DNA of 64,000 nt, taken from assembly GCF_003597395.2 (NCBI RefSeq), contig NC_133769.1, positions 177,828,678 through 177,892,677 of the forward strand, read 5' to 3'. The notes under the pieces are model-generated. The model worked only from the letters and a program-made list of their open reading frames with translations. It made no database searches and had not been told where the DNA came from. Source of the stretch: Chelonoidis abingdonii. Taxonomy: Eukaryota > Chordata > Testudines > Testudinidae. Positions 22,201 to 34,200 of the stretch are shown one piece after another; within the stretch, counting starts at the first letter, position 1, and every line of letters begins with the position of its first letter. The translations under genes were made by a program, and so were the position numbers.

Positions 22201-25200
22201 TGTGACCCAATATGACAGGAATTTGGATTGAATGCGGTAAAGCAGCGCTGGGGGGAGGGGAGGGACTGTGTGCTCGGGCAGATCAAAGCAAGGGCGATAT
22301 AATGCTGTAAGATTTTTTTGGCTCCCAAGGACAGCGTTATATCAGGGCAGAGGTGTATTTACATGTAAACATATTAAGTGTGGTGGTACTGCCATTTTAC
22401 AAATAGTCTAATAATACAATAGTGATGATGCTGACACAGGTCTGAACTTGTTAACCATAATCTTCTTTGGATCAGTCTGACTGAGAAAAGGGAAAAGAGA
22501 AGTAGGAATCTCTTATCAGATATAATCCCTTTTAAAACAAACTGCTGCTTGTCTTAGTTTTCTTATCTGAAATGAGCCACTTCTGGCTCAGCCTTTGGCT
22601 TCCCCTGTGTGCAGGTTTAGAAGCTAAGTTGAAGTAGCTCTAAAATAAAAGAAGCCAATGACATTTCTCTATAAATAAATTACCTTCACCTACTTTTTTT
22701 TCTCAAGCAAATGTGTTAGTGGCTAGGGGAGACCAGGGGGCAACAAATGCTGTTCAATTATTTCATTGTAGATTTTGCCATTTATGCAGTACGAAGTAAA
22801 GCTTTTTTCCCAGCTGGCAAAACAAATAAGTGAATGTCTTGTCTAATCATGAGTGATGTATACCACTGGAGCTATTTCATGAATCGTGTGGATCTCTGTA
22901 ATATCTTGCATTTCCCTAGGAGTGTAGATTTGAGCCAGCAGATGTCCTGTTTAGTGCCCTTTTATGGGGAAAGGGGGAAAACAAGGAGAAAGGTCTTGAG
23001 ACAGGAGAATCCAAGAAGATAAGTGGATCGAGCATGTGTCTTGATGGCCTGAAGAAGAGACATGCTTATCCACTGTTTGTGACAAATTCTGCGCACATAC
23101 CCGGGATCAGGAGTCTCTAGGAGTGCTATGTTTGAGGGAAGAAGTTGGCCAGACATTCACAATGACTATAGTTAACAATTCTCTCTTTTTAACTAGCATG
23201 AAAGCATGCACTCCTTCAGTGGCCTAATGGATAAAGCGTTGGCTAAGCCAGAGATTATAGGTTCAAGTCCCATCTGGGGTGAAGAATGAAAGCATCCACT
23301 CCTATTTGTTATCAAGGTAGATAACACTTATATGGTACTGTAGTCATTCAGTTGTAAGTAGTTCTTCCATTTTAGAATCAGCTATGTAAATAGAATTTCA
23401 CAAGATACCTGAGGAAATGTGAAGTCTTCCATGGACTGTTATTTCCACTGTTTTTCTTTAATGTAATACATGTTCCTGAGTTTTCATCTATCCAGAATGT
23501 GTTCTTGGGTGCATCATGATTATGCAGTAAGGGAATTTAGCTTTCAGTCATTTAGTCATTTTTCTACAACAAAAGTCTTCTCTCAAAATAAGGATTGCAC
23601 TGGTTTAACAAGAATTGGTTCAAAAATTTTAAATTAATTTAGATGAGTGCAAACCCTCGTCACCAAATTGAGCAACTATGTCCAAAACTTTTCTGTTATA
23701 CTAAGTTGACCAAAAATAAAGCCAATTTCAGTTAGGGGATCCACAGTCATGATACTTCCTGGCATATGCATACTCTCCATTTAAACTGCATCATTAGTAC
23801 TAAAGATTGTAGGCTACATTTTGCAGCTTTGTGAATTTGGCCTGTGAGTTGAACTTTGGCCATTCCTGCTCCATGCCCAGTCTAAATGCTGAAGCTGGAA
23901 TTCCAAACTGTTACAGTGATCCTGTTTCTAAAAGAAGGATGTTCTTGTTGTGACAGTTGTTCTTTTGATGTGTATAGGGAGCTTCAGCGAAGGGTCCTGT
24001 TGGTATGGAAACTGAACTCCTTACTTTTGCCTCTTCTGTACCTGCTTTGTGGATAGAGAGCTTCATTTCCAGGGCTATTGGGAACATTTAACTAGAACAA
24101 AAGCCATCCAACGTGGAAATATACTTGTTTGTCCTAAAAGGAAAGCGCTTAATGTACCGTCATCTGTCCTTGGTGAGGCCTAGTTTGATGGCCTCATTTG
24201 ATAAGTGACTTTTTACCTAGATTCTAAATCGCTTGTGTCTGATTAAGAGAAATCCCTTTACTTTGATTTATAGAACACTTTTTGGCTGAAATACTAACAA
24301 AATCTTGCATTTGGGTAATGCTTTTCAAACTAATTAAGGTTGCTAGAGGACAGTGAAAGCTTCTGACAAATGGGAGGTGCTGAGCCAACTCCCCCACTTT
24401 TGATTGGCTGCCACTTGGTGGAAAACTAGTGTTCGCAGCAGAGAGATGTGACTTGGCTTGTGTTCTGTCATGTGTTCACTGTTTAAAGGATCTTAATCAG
24501 GGATGGATAGTCAGATTTCAGTGAGGGATTCATGAACAAAGCAGAGAGTCACTTCATTAGTGCACTAAGAGATGAATATAAAATTCACACCATGTGTTCC
24601 TTGTTAGGAGCAGGAGGCATATATTCAAAATAAGATCTTGTATTTTTATGACCCAAATTTCTCTCTGATGTAATAATAGTTACATTAGGGACAAATTCAG
24701 TCCAGTAAGTGTAGATGTGTGTAATACATTCCAACCTTCATAAAGTGTCTTTAATCAATTTATTTTTATTACGATAGCCTCCACATGCATTTTGATTGTC
24801 AGTTAATCAAAATGCAGAGCTTTTGTCACGTTCTTGAGTTACTTCTCTTCCGAGGAAGAGCTTACAAACAAACAGTTCTCTGCCTCCTCTTGAGTTTCTG
24901 AACCAGCTCACTGTCACTTTAAAACTCTTAATAATTTGAGGAGCATTTTCTTGAGGGTTTTGTCAAGATATTTTTTCAAGTATTAGTTTTAAAATTCCAA
25001 TCAGATTCATGTGCAACTTTTTCCCTCAAGTGCATGTGTGCTGGCTTATGGGATTTGTTACTGATAAACCATTGCATTTGCTGCAGGGACACTGAAATAT
25101 TTTTAGGGGGAAAAGCATAGAAGATAATTAGATGTTTGCATACATACATGCTTGGAAGCTTGCAGCCCTATCACAAATACTAAACATAACTTGAACAGGC

Positions 25201-28200
25201 ATTTTCCTGAATGTCGGAGTAAAATATCACGTACACCAGCATAAATGAACATGAAAATTAATGTTGTGGAAAACCCCCACCATAATCTGGAAGAGATAGG
25301 TACTTATTGGACTTGGTGTGGAAGGATGCCACTGATGCTCAGGCAAGCCTATGAGAGAGAAAGTATTTCAATCTGGGGGGCCCTTGATCAAGATTATGCT
25401 ATGAGCATTTAGCACTTGAGCCTACCAGTTGCTGTCACAGGTGGATGTAGATCCATGGCCTGGCCCTCAGACTGGTCTTCTCTTTCTTAAGGCTTTAAAT
25501 ACTATGACCTTGACATGCAGTCTGTAAATAAACAGGCAGTGGGTCTACTCAACCCTCTGCCACTCCAGGTTCCAGAATAAATACAGCCACGTCGTCTGGA
25601 GCAAGACATTATCCAGGCACCCTCTCTGGGAAGATCCTAAGACATAGCTGGAAGAAGTAGGTCAGGCTTTAGACCTGTCTGCCATTAGTGTTGCAAATCT
25701 AAAGTCTCGAAGGTGGATGGGAGGGAAAAGCTTAAACAGGAGTAAGGCTATGGATGTTTTTCCACAGTGAGGGGGAAGTCCTAGCAGACACATTTAAACC
25801 TGATTTAGTAAAGAAACTTCCCAGGCAGTGTCGAAGGAGCCAGGTAAGGAAGCTTTCTGTGTTATATAATCTATATAATAAGATTCAAGAATTGTCACTC
25901 TATAGTCCAGGGGTGAGCAAACTTTTTGGCCCGAGGGCCACATCTTGGTATGAAAACTGTATGGTGGGCCACGAATGCTCATGAAATTGTGGTTGGGGTG
26001 CAGGAAGGGGTGAGGGCTCTGGCTGGGGTTGCAGGCTTTCTAAGGGGGCCAGAAATTAGGAGTTCAGGGTGCAGTAAGGGGCTCCAGGCAGGGGGTTGGA
26101 GTCTGTGGGATGGGATGGGGAAAGGCTTCAGCTGGAGGTGTGGGTTCTGGGGTAAAACTGGGGATGAGGGATTTGGGGTGTAGGAGGGTTCTCCAGGCTG
26201 GGACCAGGGGGTTCAGAAGGCAGGAGGGGTATCAGGGCTGGAGCAGGGGGTTGGGGCACAGAGGTGTGAAAGCTCTGGCTGGGGGTGCAGGCTCTGGAGT
26301 GAGGCCAGAAATTAGGAGTTCAGGCTGGGACAGGGGTTTGGGAAGGGGTTGAGGGTGCAGGCTCCGGGAGGCACTTACCTGAAGCAGCACCATGTCCAGC
26401 TCCTATGCGGAAGTGTGGCCAGGCGACTCTGTATGCTGCCCCATCTGCAGGCACTCCCCCTGCAGCTCCCATTAGCTGTAGTTTCCAGCCAGTGGGAGCT
26501 GTGGGGGAGGCGCTTGGGGGCAGGGGCAGTGTGCGCAGCTCCCTGGTTGCCCCTAAGCATAGGAGCCAGAGTGGGAACATGCTGCTGCCTCCAGGAACCT
26601 TTGCATATGCACGTGGAGTGGCCTTGGACCCCACTCCCCAGCTGGAGCACAGGAGCTGGGCAAGCCCCAGACTCCTGCTCCCTAACAGGAGCTTGAGGGC
26701 TGGCTTAAACCAGCTGGTGGGCCTGATGTGGCCCCTGGGTCATATTTTGCTCACCTCTTCTGTAGTCTATGATGTCTGAGTCAGTGTGATATGATGGAAA
26801 TGGCTACAATCGTGGTTGAAAGCTCTTTAGAGTATCACCAGGTTCATTCATCACTGGGCCCTGGGAGAACCAGATGGAATATTGGAGTCTGAAGGTTCTG
26901 TTGCAGCTGGAATATGACCGTTAATCAGAGGAGATGGAAGCAACAGCTGTTTGGGGTAACAAAGATGACTGTGCTTCCTTCCAGGGGGCAGCAGCATGCC
27001 CAAACTCTGTGGAATATGTACAACAGCATCACTGCTCACTACATCACACTGCATGGAAACAAGAGCCCCCGCATGTGACTTTGTGAGTTGCGCCTGTACA
27101 ACAGCATGGACTTTCAGCTACTTATAATGACCTGCTATATCTGCCTTCAGTCTATTTACTGTATTCAGGAGGCTCTCCCTTCTAAAGAGAACTTAGTATA
27201 ATATGCTGGTAGTTCACGCTTAGTATTGTCATGAATGATTTTAATCTTTGATTGTTGAATAGAATGTCAGTGTCACAAACTTTATAATTTAGCAATTTAT
27301 AACCTATGTAGAAGTGTAAGCTACCAGTGCTTATTGTAAAACTAGATCTGTGACTCTAGTAGCATATTACAAAGGCAAAGTTACAGCTAGGCCGTTCTTG
27401 AAAACTTCAGGAGTTGCATAGCCTTTATACAGTCTAAGAATAACTCCATTTTAGTTTTCATGTTTACCAAGTAATTGTTTCCTAATGAAGCTTGATTTAC
27501 TAGTGCCAGCATAATACACTGCTGCTATTCTGTATAAGGCATTTTTCCCACAATGTAGGCTGACTTAAAAATCTAATTTAGGGCTCAAATCTTGAATGCA
27601 GTGGAGTACAGAATATTGTTTAAATCCTGCTGAGTATTCATTTACTTACAATACTTACTCCTGTTTTGAGTATGGGAGCATGACGCTCCAAGAACTGCTA
27701 TTTAAGCCATCGATACCCACTGACACCCCTGCCCCTGTTGTGTTATACACTGCTGACTCACATCTGTGCTTGCCTGCTAGTATATTTCTTAAACAGGCAT
27801 TTTAGAGTATGAGGATATGCAGTATTCATTATATCCAGTACCTAGTGACATTCTAATGATGCATTTGCAACTGATGTTCCCTTGCTGACCCTAATGCTGG
27901 GTCAGGTCACAGAATTGTTGTTTGTTTTTTATAAATGAGTGAGAACAGCAGGAGCGTTCTAGGAGAGGAGGGGATAACGAACCTGGCATCCCCTAGAGGA
28001 TTCTTGCCTATTCTTTAAAATGAATGGTACTGACATGCATTAACCGTAAATACTCTCATAATGTAACATGGCAACTGTGAAAACAAACTGCAGCACCATT
28101 GATGTAAGTCAGCACAATCAGATTCTTTTAGATTGAGAAGTACCTGGTTACTGCATGGAACAATGTGACATTATGACAGTATTTTTATTAAATATTACAT

Positions 28201-31200
28201 GTTAAATCTATCCAAATTAGAGAATCTCACTCTAAGCTTTCTGGAATCTTTCCTTTGCTCCTTTTTCAGCATACAGCTAGTCTCTAATTCTGCAAGTCCA
28301 TTCTGTATTCTAGGAAACTGATAGATAAAAGGAGTGTTTGGCAGTATGTGTAAGTTGCAGCTGTAAAAAGTCTCTTGCAGTATAATAAAATACTAGTGAA
28401 CTTATCTGAGATCAGTCTTGGTATCTTAAATGTACCCAGTACTATACAATGTGTAAAATGTAATACATTTTTGTCCTGAAAAACTTGTAGTCCAAAAACA
28501 CAAGGGTGGATTCAGACAGAACAAACTGAATGGGCTGTGGGCTTTAATCTGTTGACAAAACTGTAATATGGTCCTGGTTTAACTTGGTACTTGAGAACCA
28601 ATCCATGTGTTTGCATTACATTCTACATGTTTGCTTAAGAGTCCTGAGAACTTTCTACTTTAATATAAGGGTACAATCTTGCTAACCTGTCCCAAAAACC
28701 GAGACCATTGTAGATGAGTTTTAATTTCACTTGTCAACAAATGAACAGTCTGAGTATTTAATGCCAATTTTATGGGACCTCAAAGCAATTAGACTGTCTC
28801 AGAAGCAGTTAGTTCTGCTGAAAGTGATGCTGGCACACTAACCAAGATCTTTCCATAAGAAGATGTTATATAGCTCCATGTGCACCATAAATATGCCCAG
28901 CCAGGTAGAATTGTTTTCACTTCCAAAAACAAAGCAGAAAAATACATGTCTTTTCGCACCCCAGTGTTTCCCACAGTTCTGGACATCTGAGCTGTTCCCC
29001 TTCACTCTGCTGCTTACAGAGGCAGATCAGTGTTTTGACACCACGTGATCTCATTATGCTTCCTCATGCACCAGATTCTAGTGCTCCCTGGTATGAGCTC
29101 GTTGGTGGTCAATTGCTCCAGCTCCTATTCGAGGGGCTTCTTCCTTTCCTATTCAGTTTGGGAAATAGGGAGCAGTTTCTTCGTTTCAGCTTACACCTCC
29201 CTGGATTGGTTAATGCTCTAATAGTTTAGTCCACCCTGCACCTCCACTGCAGTGCCTCCGTGCTGGCTCCTCTGCCCCTATACAGGTATGGCAGAGCAGC
29301 CAAGAAAGCACCATGTCAAAGTCAAGTAGTACTCTGTGTGAAGCAACCTTCCAAGACTCAGCAGATGGTGAGTTGTGCCCAGACTGCACCTGACCAACCG
29401 ACCCTAACTCCATTAGGTCCTGGGATTACAAGTTGGACAGGCAGATGGGGTCCCCATCCCACCAAAGTAGCCACAACTCCACCATGAGACAAATAGAGCA
29501 GAACCCCAGTAGAGATCAAGGTGAAATTCCAAAAGTGAGGAGGACCCCAGCCAGTCAGTGTGGAGGGGTAAGTCCCAAGGGATGCCTGGAGAACAAAGAA
29601 AGGACGTTGATGGGGCCATAAGTCTTCCCTGGTCTTACAAAGGGGCCTGAGTGCTCTGGAGAAAGAAGCAGAGCTTCTAATCAGCTTTCCTCCCTCCCAG
29701 TTTACTCAAGGGGGTTGTGACAAGTCCTTTCCACTCCAAGGAAAATGAGACCCAGCAGGGTTTCACAGATGGCACATGCTTTCAAACTTAAGCACATCTA
29801 ACAGATGCATACCTCCATATCCACATGAGATCATGCCACTGCAGACTTCTGAGGTTTGACTGCAGCACAAAACATCAGTAATGAACATTCCCATATAACC
29901 TATCATCAGTCCCTGGGGTTTTTACAAATATGATGATAGTTGCAGAGAACCTACCTGAATGACAGCTTGAATAGCACTCCATTGCAGTCAGCGAAGCACC
30001 AAGCCATGTCTCAGATGTTGAATCTCCTGAAGGTGCATGGCTTCATCAGTGTCCGAAAAAGCTTCTTGATTCTGTCCACCAGACTGTCATCTGGGCACAG
30101 AAATAAACACTTTAGTAGCAAAGCTTTACTCCTCATAAGAGAGGTTCCAGAAAATCCAGGATTCTGTCATCTTGCTCCAGAGCTGCAGAAAGCCTACGGC
30201 AGCACTGTGTCTTAAACTGCTGGGCCTCCGACGTCATGGATAGGGATTGCTCCATGGCCACAGTCACGTATCGGATGCCTTCAAGCCTTTATCCTAAAGG
30301 AGTGGGACAACTCCTTGGAACGCATGAAAGATCAAATATGGCTTCCAACACAGGTGTTCAGCTCCCTACAGTGGTGATCAGCCCACAATACGGTCCGTAA
30401 AGGTATGCCCATCTGCCTTCTGCATCCTCTAGTTCAGTTGCTCTCAACCTTTCCAGATACTGTGTCCCTTTCAGGAGTCCCCAGAGTTTCACCTCACCTG
30501 TTTACGAGTCATATGAATATAAAGATGCTGAAATACTTCACCGGGGTAACAGACTCTGGATCCATGGGGACAAATATCTTATCACACAATTGGCCAAAGA
30601 ATCTAGTCCTGGGGTTCTCAAACTGGGGATTGTGACCACTCAGGGGGTCATGAGGTTATTACTTGGGGGTCATGAGTACAGTAACTCCTTACTTAACCTT
30701 GTAGTTATGTTCCTGAAAAATGCAACTTTAAGTGAATCCAATTTCCCCATAAGAATTAATGTAAATGAGAGGGATAGGTTCCAGGGAAACTTTTTGCGCA
30801 CACACACACACTATAAGTTTTAAACAAACAATACTGGTACACAGTGATGATGATTGTGAAGCTTGGTTGAGATGGAGGAGTCAGAGGGTGGGATATTTCC
30901 CTTACTGCTAAATGATGAACTAGCAATTGGCTGAACCCTCAAGGGTTAACACTCTCACTCTACAAGGCAGCAGGAATGGAGGGAGAAGGTATGTGTGAGA
31001 GAGAGAGATGTGCAATTCCCCTTTAAGTACACTGCCTTGTTAATTAGATCAGCTTGGTGAGACCACAGCTGCTGCAAGCTCCCTCTGTCCTGAACCCTGG
31101 TGTGTCGTCCCCTCCTGCTATATGGAAGATGGGGTAAGTGGGGTACAGGAGCAGGGGGGAGGGAGACACCCTGACATTAGCCCCCCTCTTCCTGTCCTCC

Positions 31201-34200
31201 CCCCCCTCCCTGCACAGCAAGCAGGAGTCTCAGAGAGCAGCTCCAAGGCAGAGGGCAGGAGCAGCACATGGCAGTGGGGGGAGGGACAGCTGAACTGCAG
31301 GCAGGTGCTGCACAGGGAACTTAGAGGAGTGGGGAACTGACAGGTTGGCTGCTGGTCCACCCCGGTTCCAAGCCCCTCCCAGCTAGCTGCAATGGGCTGC
31401 TCTTCCTGCAAGGAGTAGACAAAGCAGGTGGCCACCAAACGGCATTAGAAGGGAGTATTGCACAAATTTAAACGAGCATGTTCCCTAATTGATCAGCAAC
31501 GAAAGAACGTTAACTGGGATGACTTTAAGTGAAGAATTACTGTACATGCTTACTTCTCTGTCTGGTCCAGATTCAACTACTGGTGTCGAGCACAAGACAA
31601 ATCCAGGAATCCCAATCATTTTGGATTTTCTCCAAGAAGGCATAGATAGCCCAGCACCGTTACATCCCAGATCTGCTTTTAGTAGTATGCTACTCACAGG
31701 ATCCTTTTGCTTCCTGGCAGATAGTCCCCAGGTAGCCAGATTCTTTCAAGCAGTCCAGTTAGTCAGCCCAATGGTCAACACTTTTTTTCCAAAATGGGAC
31801 CTACTACTGGTGTTGAGGGCCTTGACCAGCCCATCTCTTTGACATCAGCGTCAGCATTTTACTTATCCATTAAGATTTTGTTTCTTAATAGCTGCAGAGT
31901 CTGCCAGGCAAGTTTCAAAGCTGGCAGAGTTATCTCTTCAAGTGCCTTAAAGCATGCTCCATGAGGCCAAGCTAGTACTCAGGACTCCAGAAAATCCATT
32001 CTTCCTGAGGTAAATTCTTCCTTCCATACTTCCCAAGAGTTTTGTGCTTCCTTTCCTCTATCCAAAATCTCAGTATCCAGCTGAAAAGATGTAGCACACC
32101 TTAGATGTCAATGTGTTGAAAATCTGTCTCCAGCTTACTGAATCCCCAGAAAGATTGGGCTATCTGTGTCCTCCTTCCACCCAAAATACCAAAGACTTAG
32201 ATGTTCCAAGTCCTCTGTTGCTGGGTGGAAGCCTATAAAGCATTTTAAGTTCCTATTCTAGAAGGGATTAAGATGCACTCCAGAAGATCCCTAGCAACTT
32301 CAAGGGCAGAATGAGCAAGTGACTCCACTTTGGAAATTTGTGAAGGTCTATACAGTAACATGCTCATGAATCGCTATGAGGTGAACTTTGGCTTCTAAAG
32401 AGGTCTCATTTGGAAGGAAGGTGCTGCAGGTGATAGCCCAGAAATAAGGTAGCCTTTTGAGTGAGCTTTCAAAAAGGAGGATGGATATTCCCTTTTTTCC
32501 TACCAAATTTTATCCATAACCCTCCCTACGGCTGTTCACTGCTCACTACATCCCAGGTGTCCAGAATTGTGGGAGATGCTGGATGGCAGAATAAAAAACT
32601 TCTTTTTTCTTTTTGCTGGCAGCATCTCCCACAATTCTGTCTGCCCTATATTGCTCATGAGCCTAAGGACACGTATTCAACCATCTTTATTGGTCTAATG
32701 TATGAAGTTATTTTGTTAACTCTGAAAAATATTATGCAAGTTCAAGTTTTACAGCTTTGCAATAAATCATCGGACAGTAAGTGAGAGCAGAGGGGACATG
32801 GCCAGAGCACCTGGTGCCAAAATGCTGATCCACCTCCTTGAGCTACAGAGTTGAGGGGAGCCGCCCAAATGTCCAGTATTGTGGGAGGTGCTGCTGGAAG
32901 AAAGGAAATTTTCAGCAAGAAATCTCTGTTCTACAAGCACTATGGGTCTGGGAGCACAGTGCAAGAATGTAAAAACAGTTACTGTATCTTAAACCATTAC
33001 TGTTGCTAACTATTTTATAGGGCTCGAATTGCTTCAAAGATGTGTGGCAACTGGTTTTATAACCTTAAGGTAGAGTGGTGATATGCTCCTGTACTCTTAC
33101 TTTCACAGGGAATAGTTGCTGCCAACAGTTGACAGTTAAAATATTTAGGACAATTTTTAATTGTGGGGTGCTAAAAATAAGGCACCCCGATTTTTTTCAT
33201 AGGGTCTATAGTCCAATGGAAAGTCAGCAGACTTGAAAAGGAAGCCATTGACTTAGGTGCCTAACTTCTGCGACTTGAACTTGAAAGTTTTGGTCCTTAG
33301 GTATGATGTGTATTTGGGAGACAAAAATACATAGGCATTCCCTGTCTGACATCTGCTCTCAGAATGTTGCATTCAGAGTCAATCAGAACTTAAGCTTCTT
33401 CATGAATTAAATGCTCCACCATGTTCTGGATCAGTCATACCTAAGATCCTGACTGTTCGTTGTCACTCAAGGGTTTTTTGCATGCGGGTGAGGATGGTAG
33501 CCCTGCTGGGAAAATTCCAGTATGGATAATTACTTTTTGCATCCTGAATTCCACTTTTTAATTGTATATGGTGGTGCAGCAGATCTGTTGTCACAAAGGA
33601 GATGGCTATACTACAGCTGTTAGTAGAAACACTAGTCTGATTTCCTGGGTGTGCTCTCATCAGTAAGAATCTTGGAATTTGTGGAGTAAAAAAACATGCT
33701 ATGCTAGATATGTGAGACTAAAACCTGTAGTGTCATGAATTGCCATAAGAGCAGAACTACAAGTAATACAGCTTTCTATATTGCCACTAGCTGGGACCGC
33801 ACTTTTTTTTTTTTGTTAGCCACAGCTGCAATATTCACGCTGCAGCTATTTGCTCACTTGCCGTTCTAATAACCTAGAAGACAAAATGGCCTTGGATACT
33901 GCTGTTAAGACCGTAATGTTGAAGAGGGGTTGTGGGTCAGGCTAGAAAGGCATTAGCAGAGCAGAGTAGAAAAGTTCTCACTGTATGTACTGTGTTGTGC
34001 ATGAGACAATACCGCTGCCTCCACTGTGGGATTCATACAGATGCTTTAAAACAGGGGTAGGCAGCCTATGGCACGTGTGTCGAAGGCGGCACGTGAGCTG
34101 ATTTTCAGTGGCACTGACACTGCCTGGGTCCTGGCCACCGATCCGGGGGGCTCTGCATTTTAATTTAATTTTAAATGAAGCTGCTTAAACATTTTAAAAA

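Larger units (their letters stand above)
28966..32900 (+). mobile_element. Decayed DIRS-like tyrosine-recombinase retrotransposon
   Basis: DIRS elements carry gag, RT/RNase H and a tyrosine recombinase between inverted terminal repeats, with a nearby internal complementary region. Here, in order on +, are a gag-like start (29313), RT pieces (about 29900-30200), a DIRS-type connection region with FSSLQWW (30345-30376), and recombinase-like text (31545-32440) with FFPKWDLLLVLRALT. Short inverted termini surround them: CCCACAGTTCTGGACAT at 28970-28986, and the inverse-type GTGTCCAGAATTGTGGG at 32557-32573, repeated at 32869-32893. No LTRs are visible. Stops, frameshifts and a mariner-like insertion (30679-31542) make it inactive. 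The class call is from recognised motifs and architecture; exact ends are inferred. Confidence 0.7.

Noticed and set aside
23213..23281. Functional tRNA-Arg gene
   Set aside because: The anticodon region is shortened, the acceptor strands do not pair, and direct repeats show retroposition.
26320..26779. Overlapping frames of 90-124 codons in 26320-26779
   Set aside because: They lie wholly inside the GC-rich core of the hAT element at 25918-26762 and occur on both strands, as expected from composition.
31118..31438. Minus-strand 106-codon frame at 31118-31438
   Set aside because: It is inside the purine-rich core of the mariner-like element at 30679-31542 and is a composition effect.
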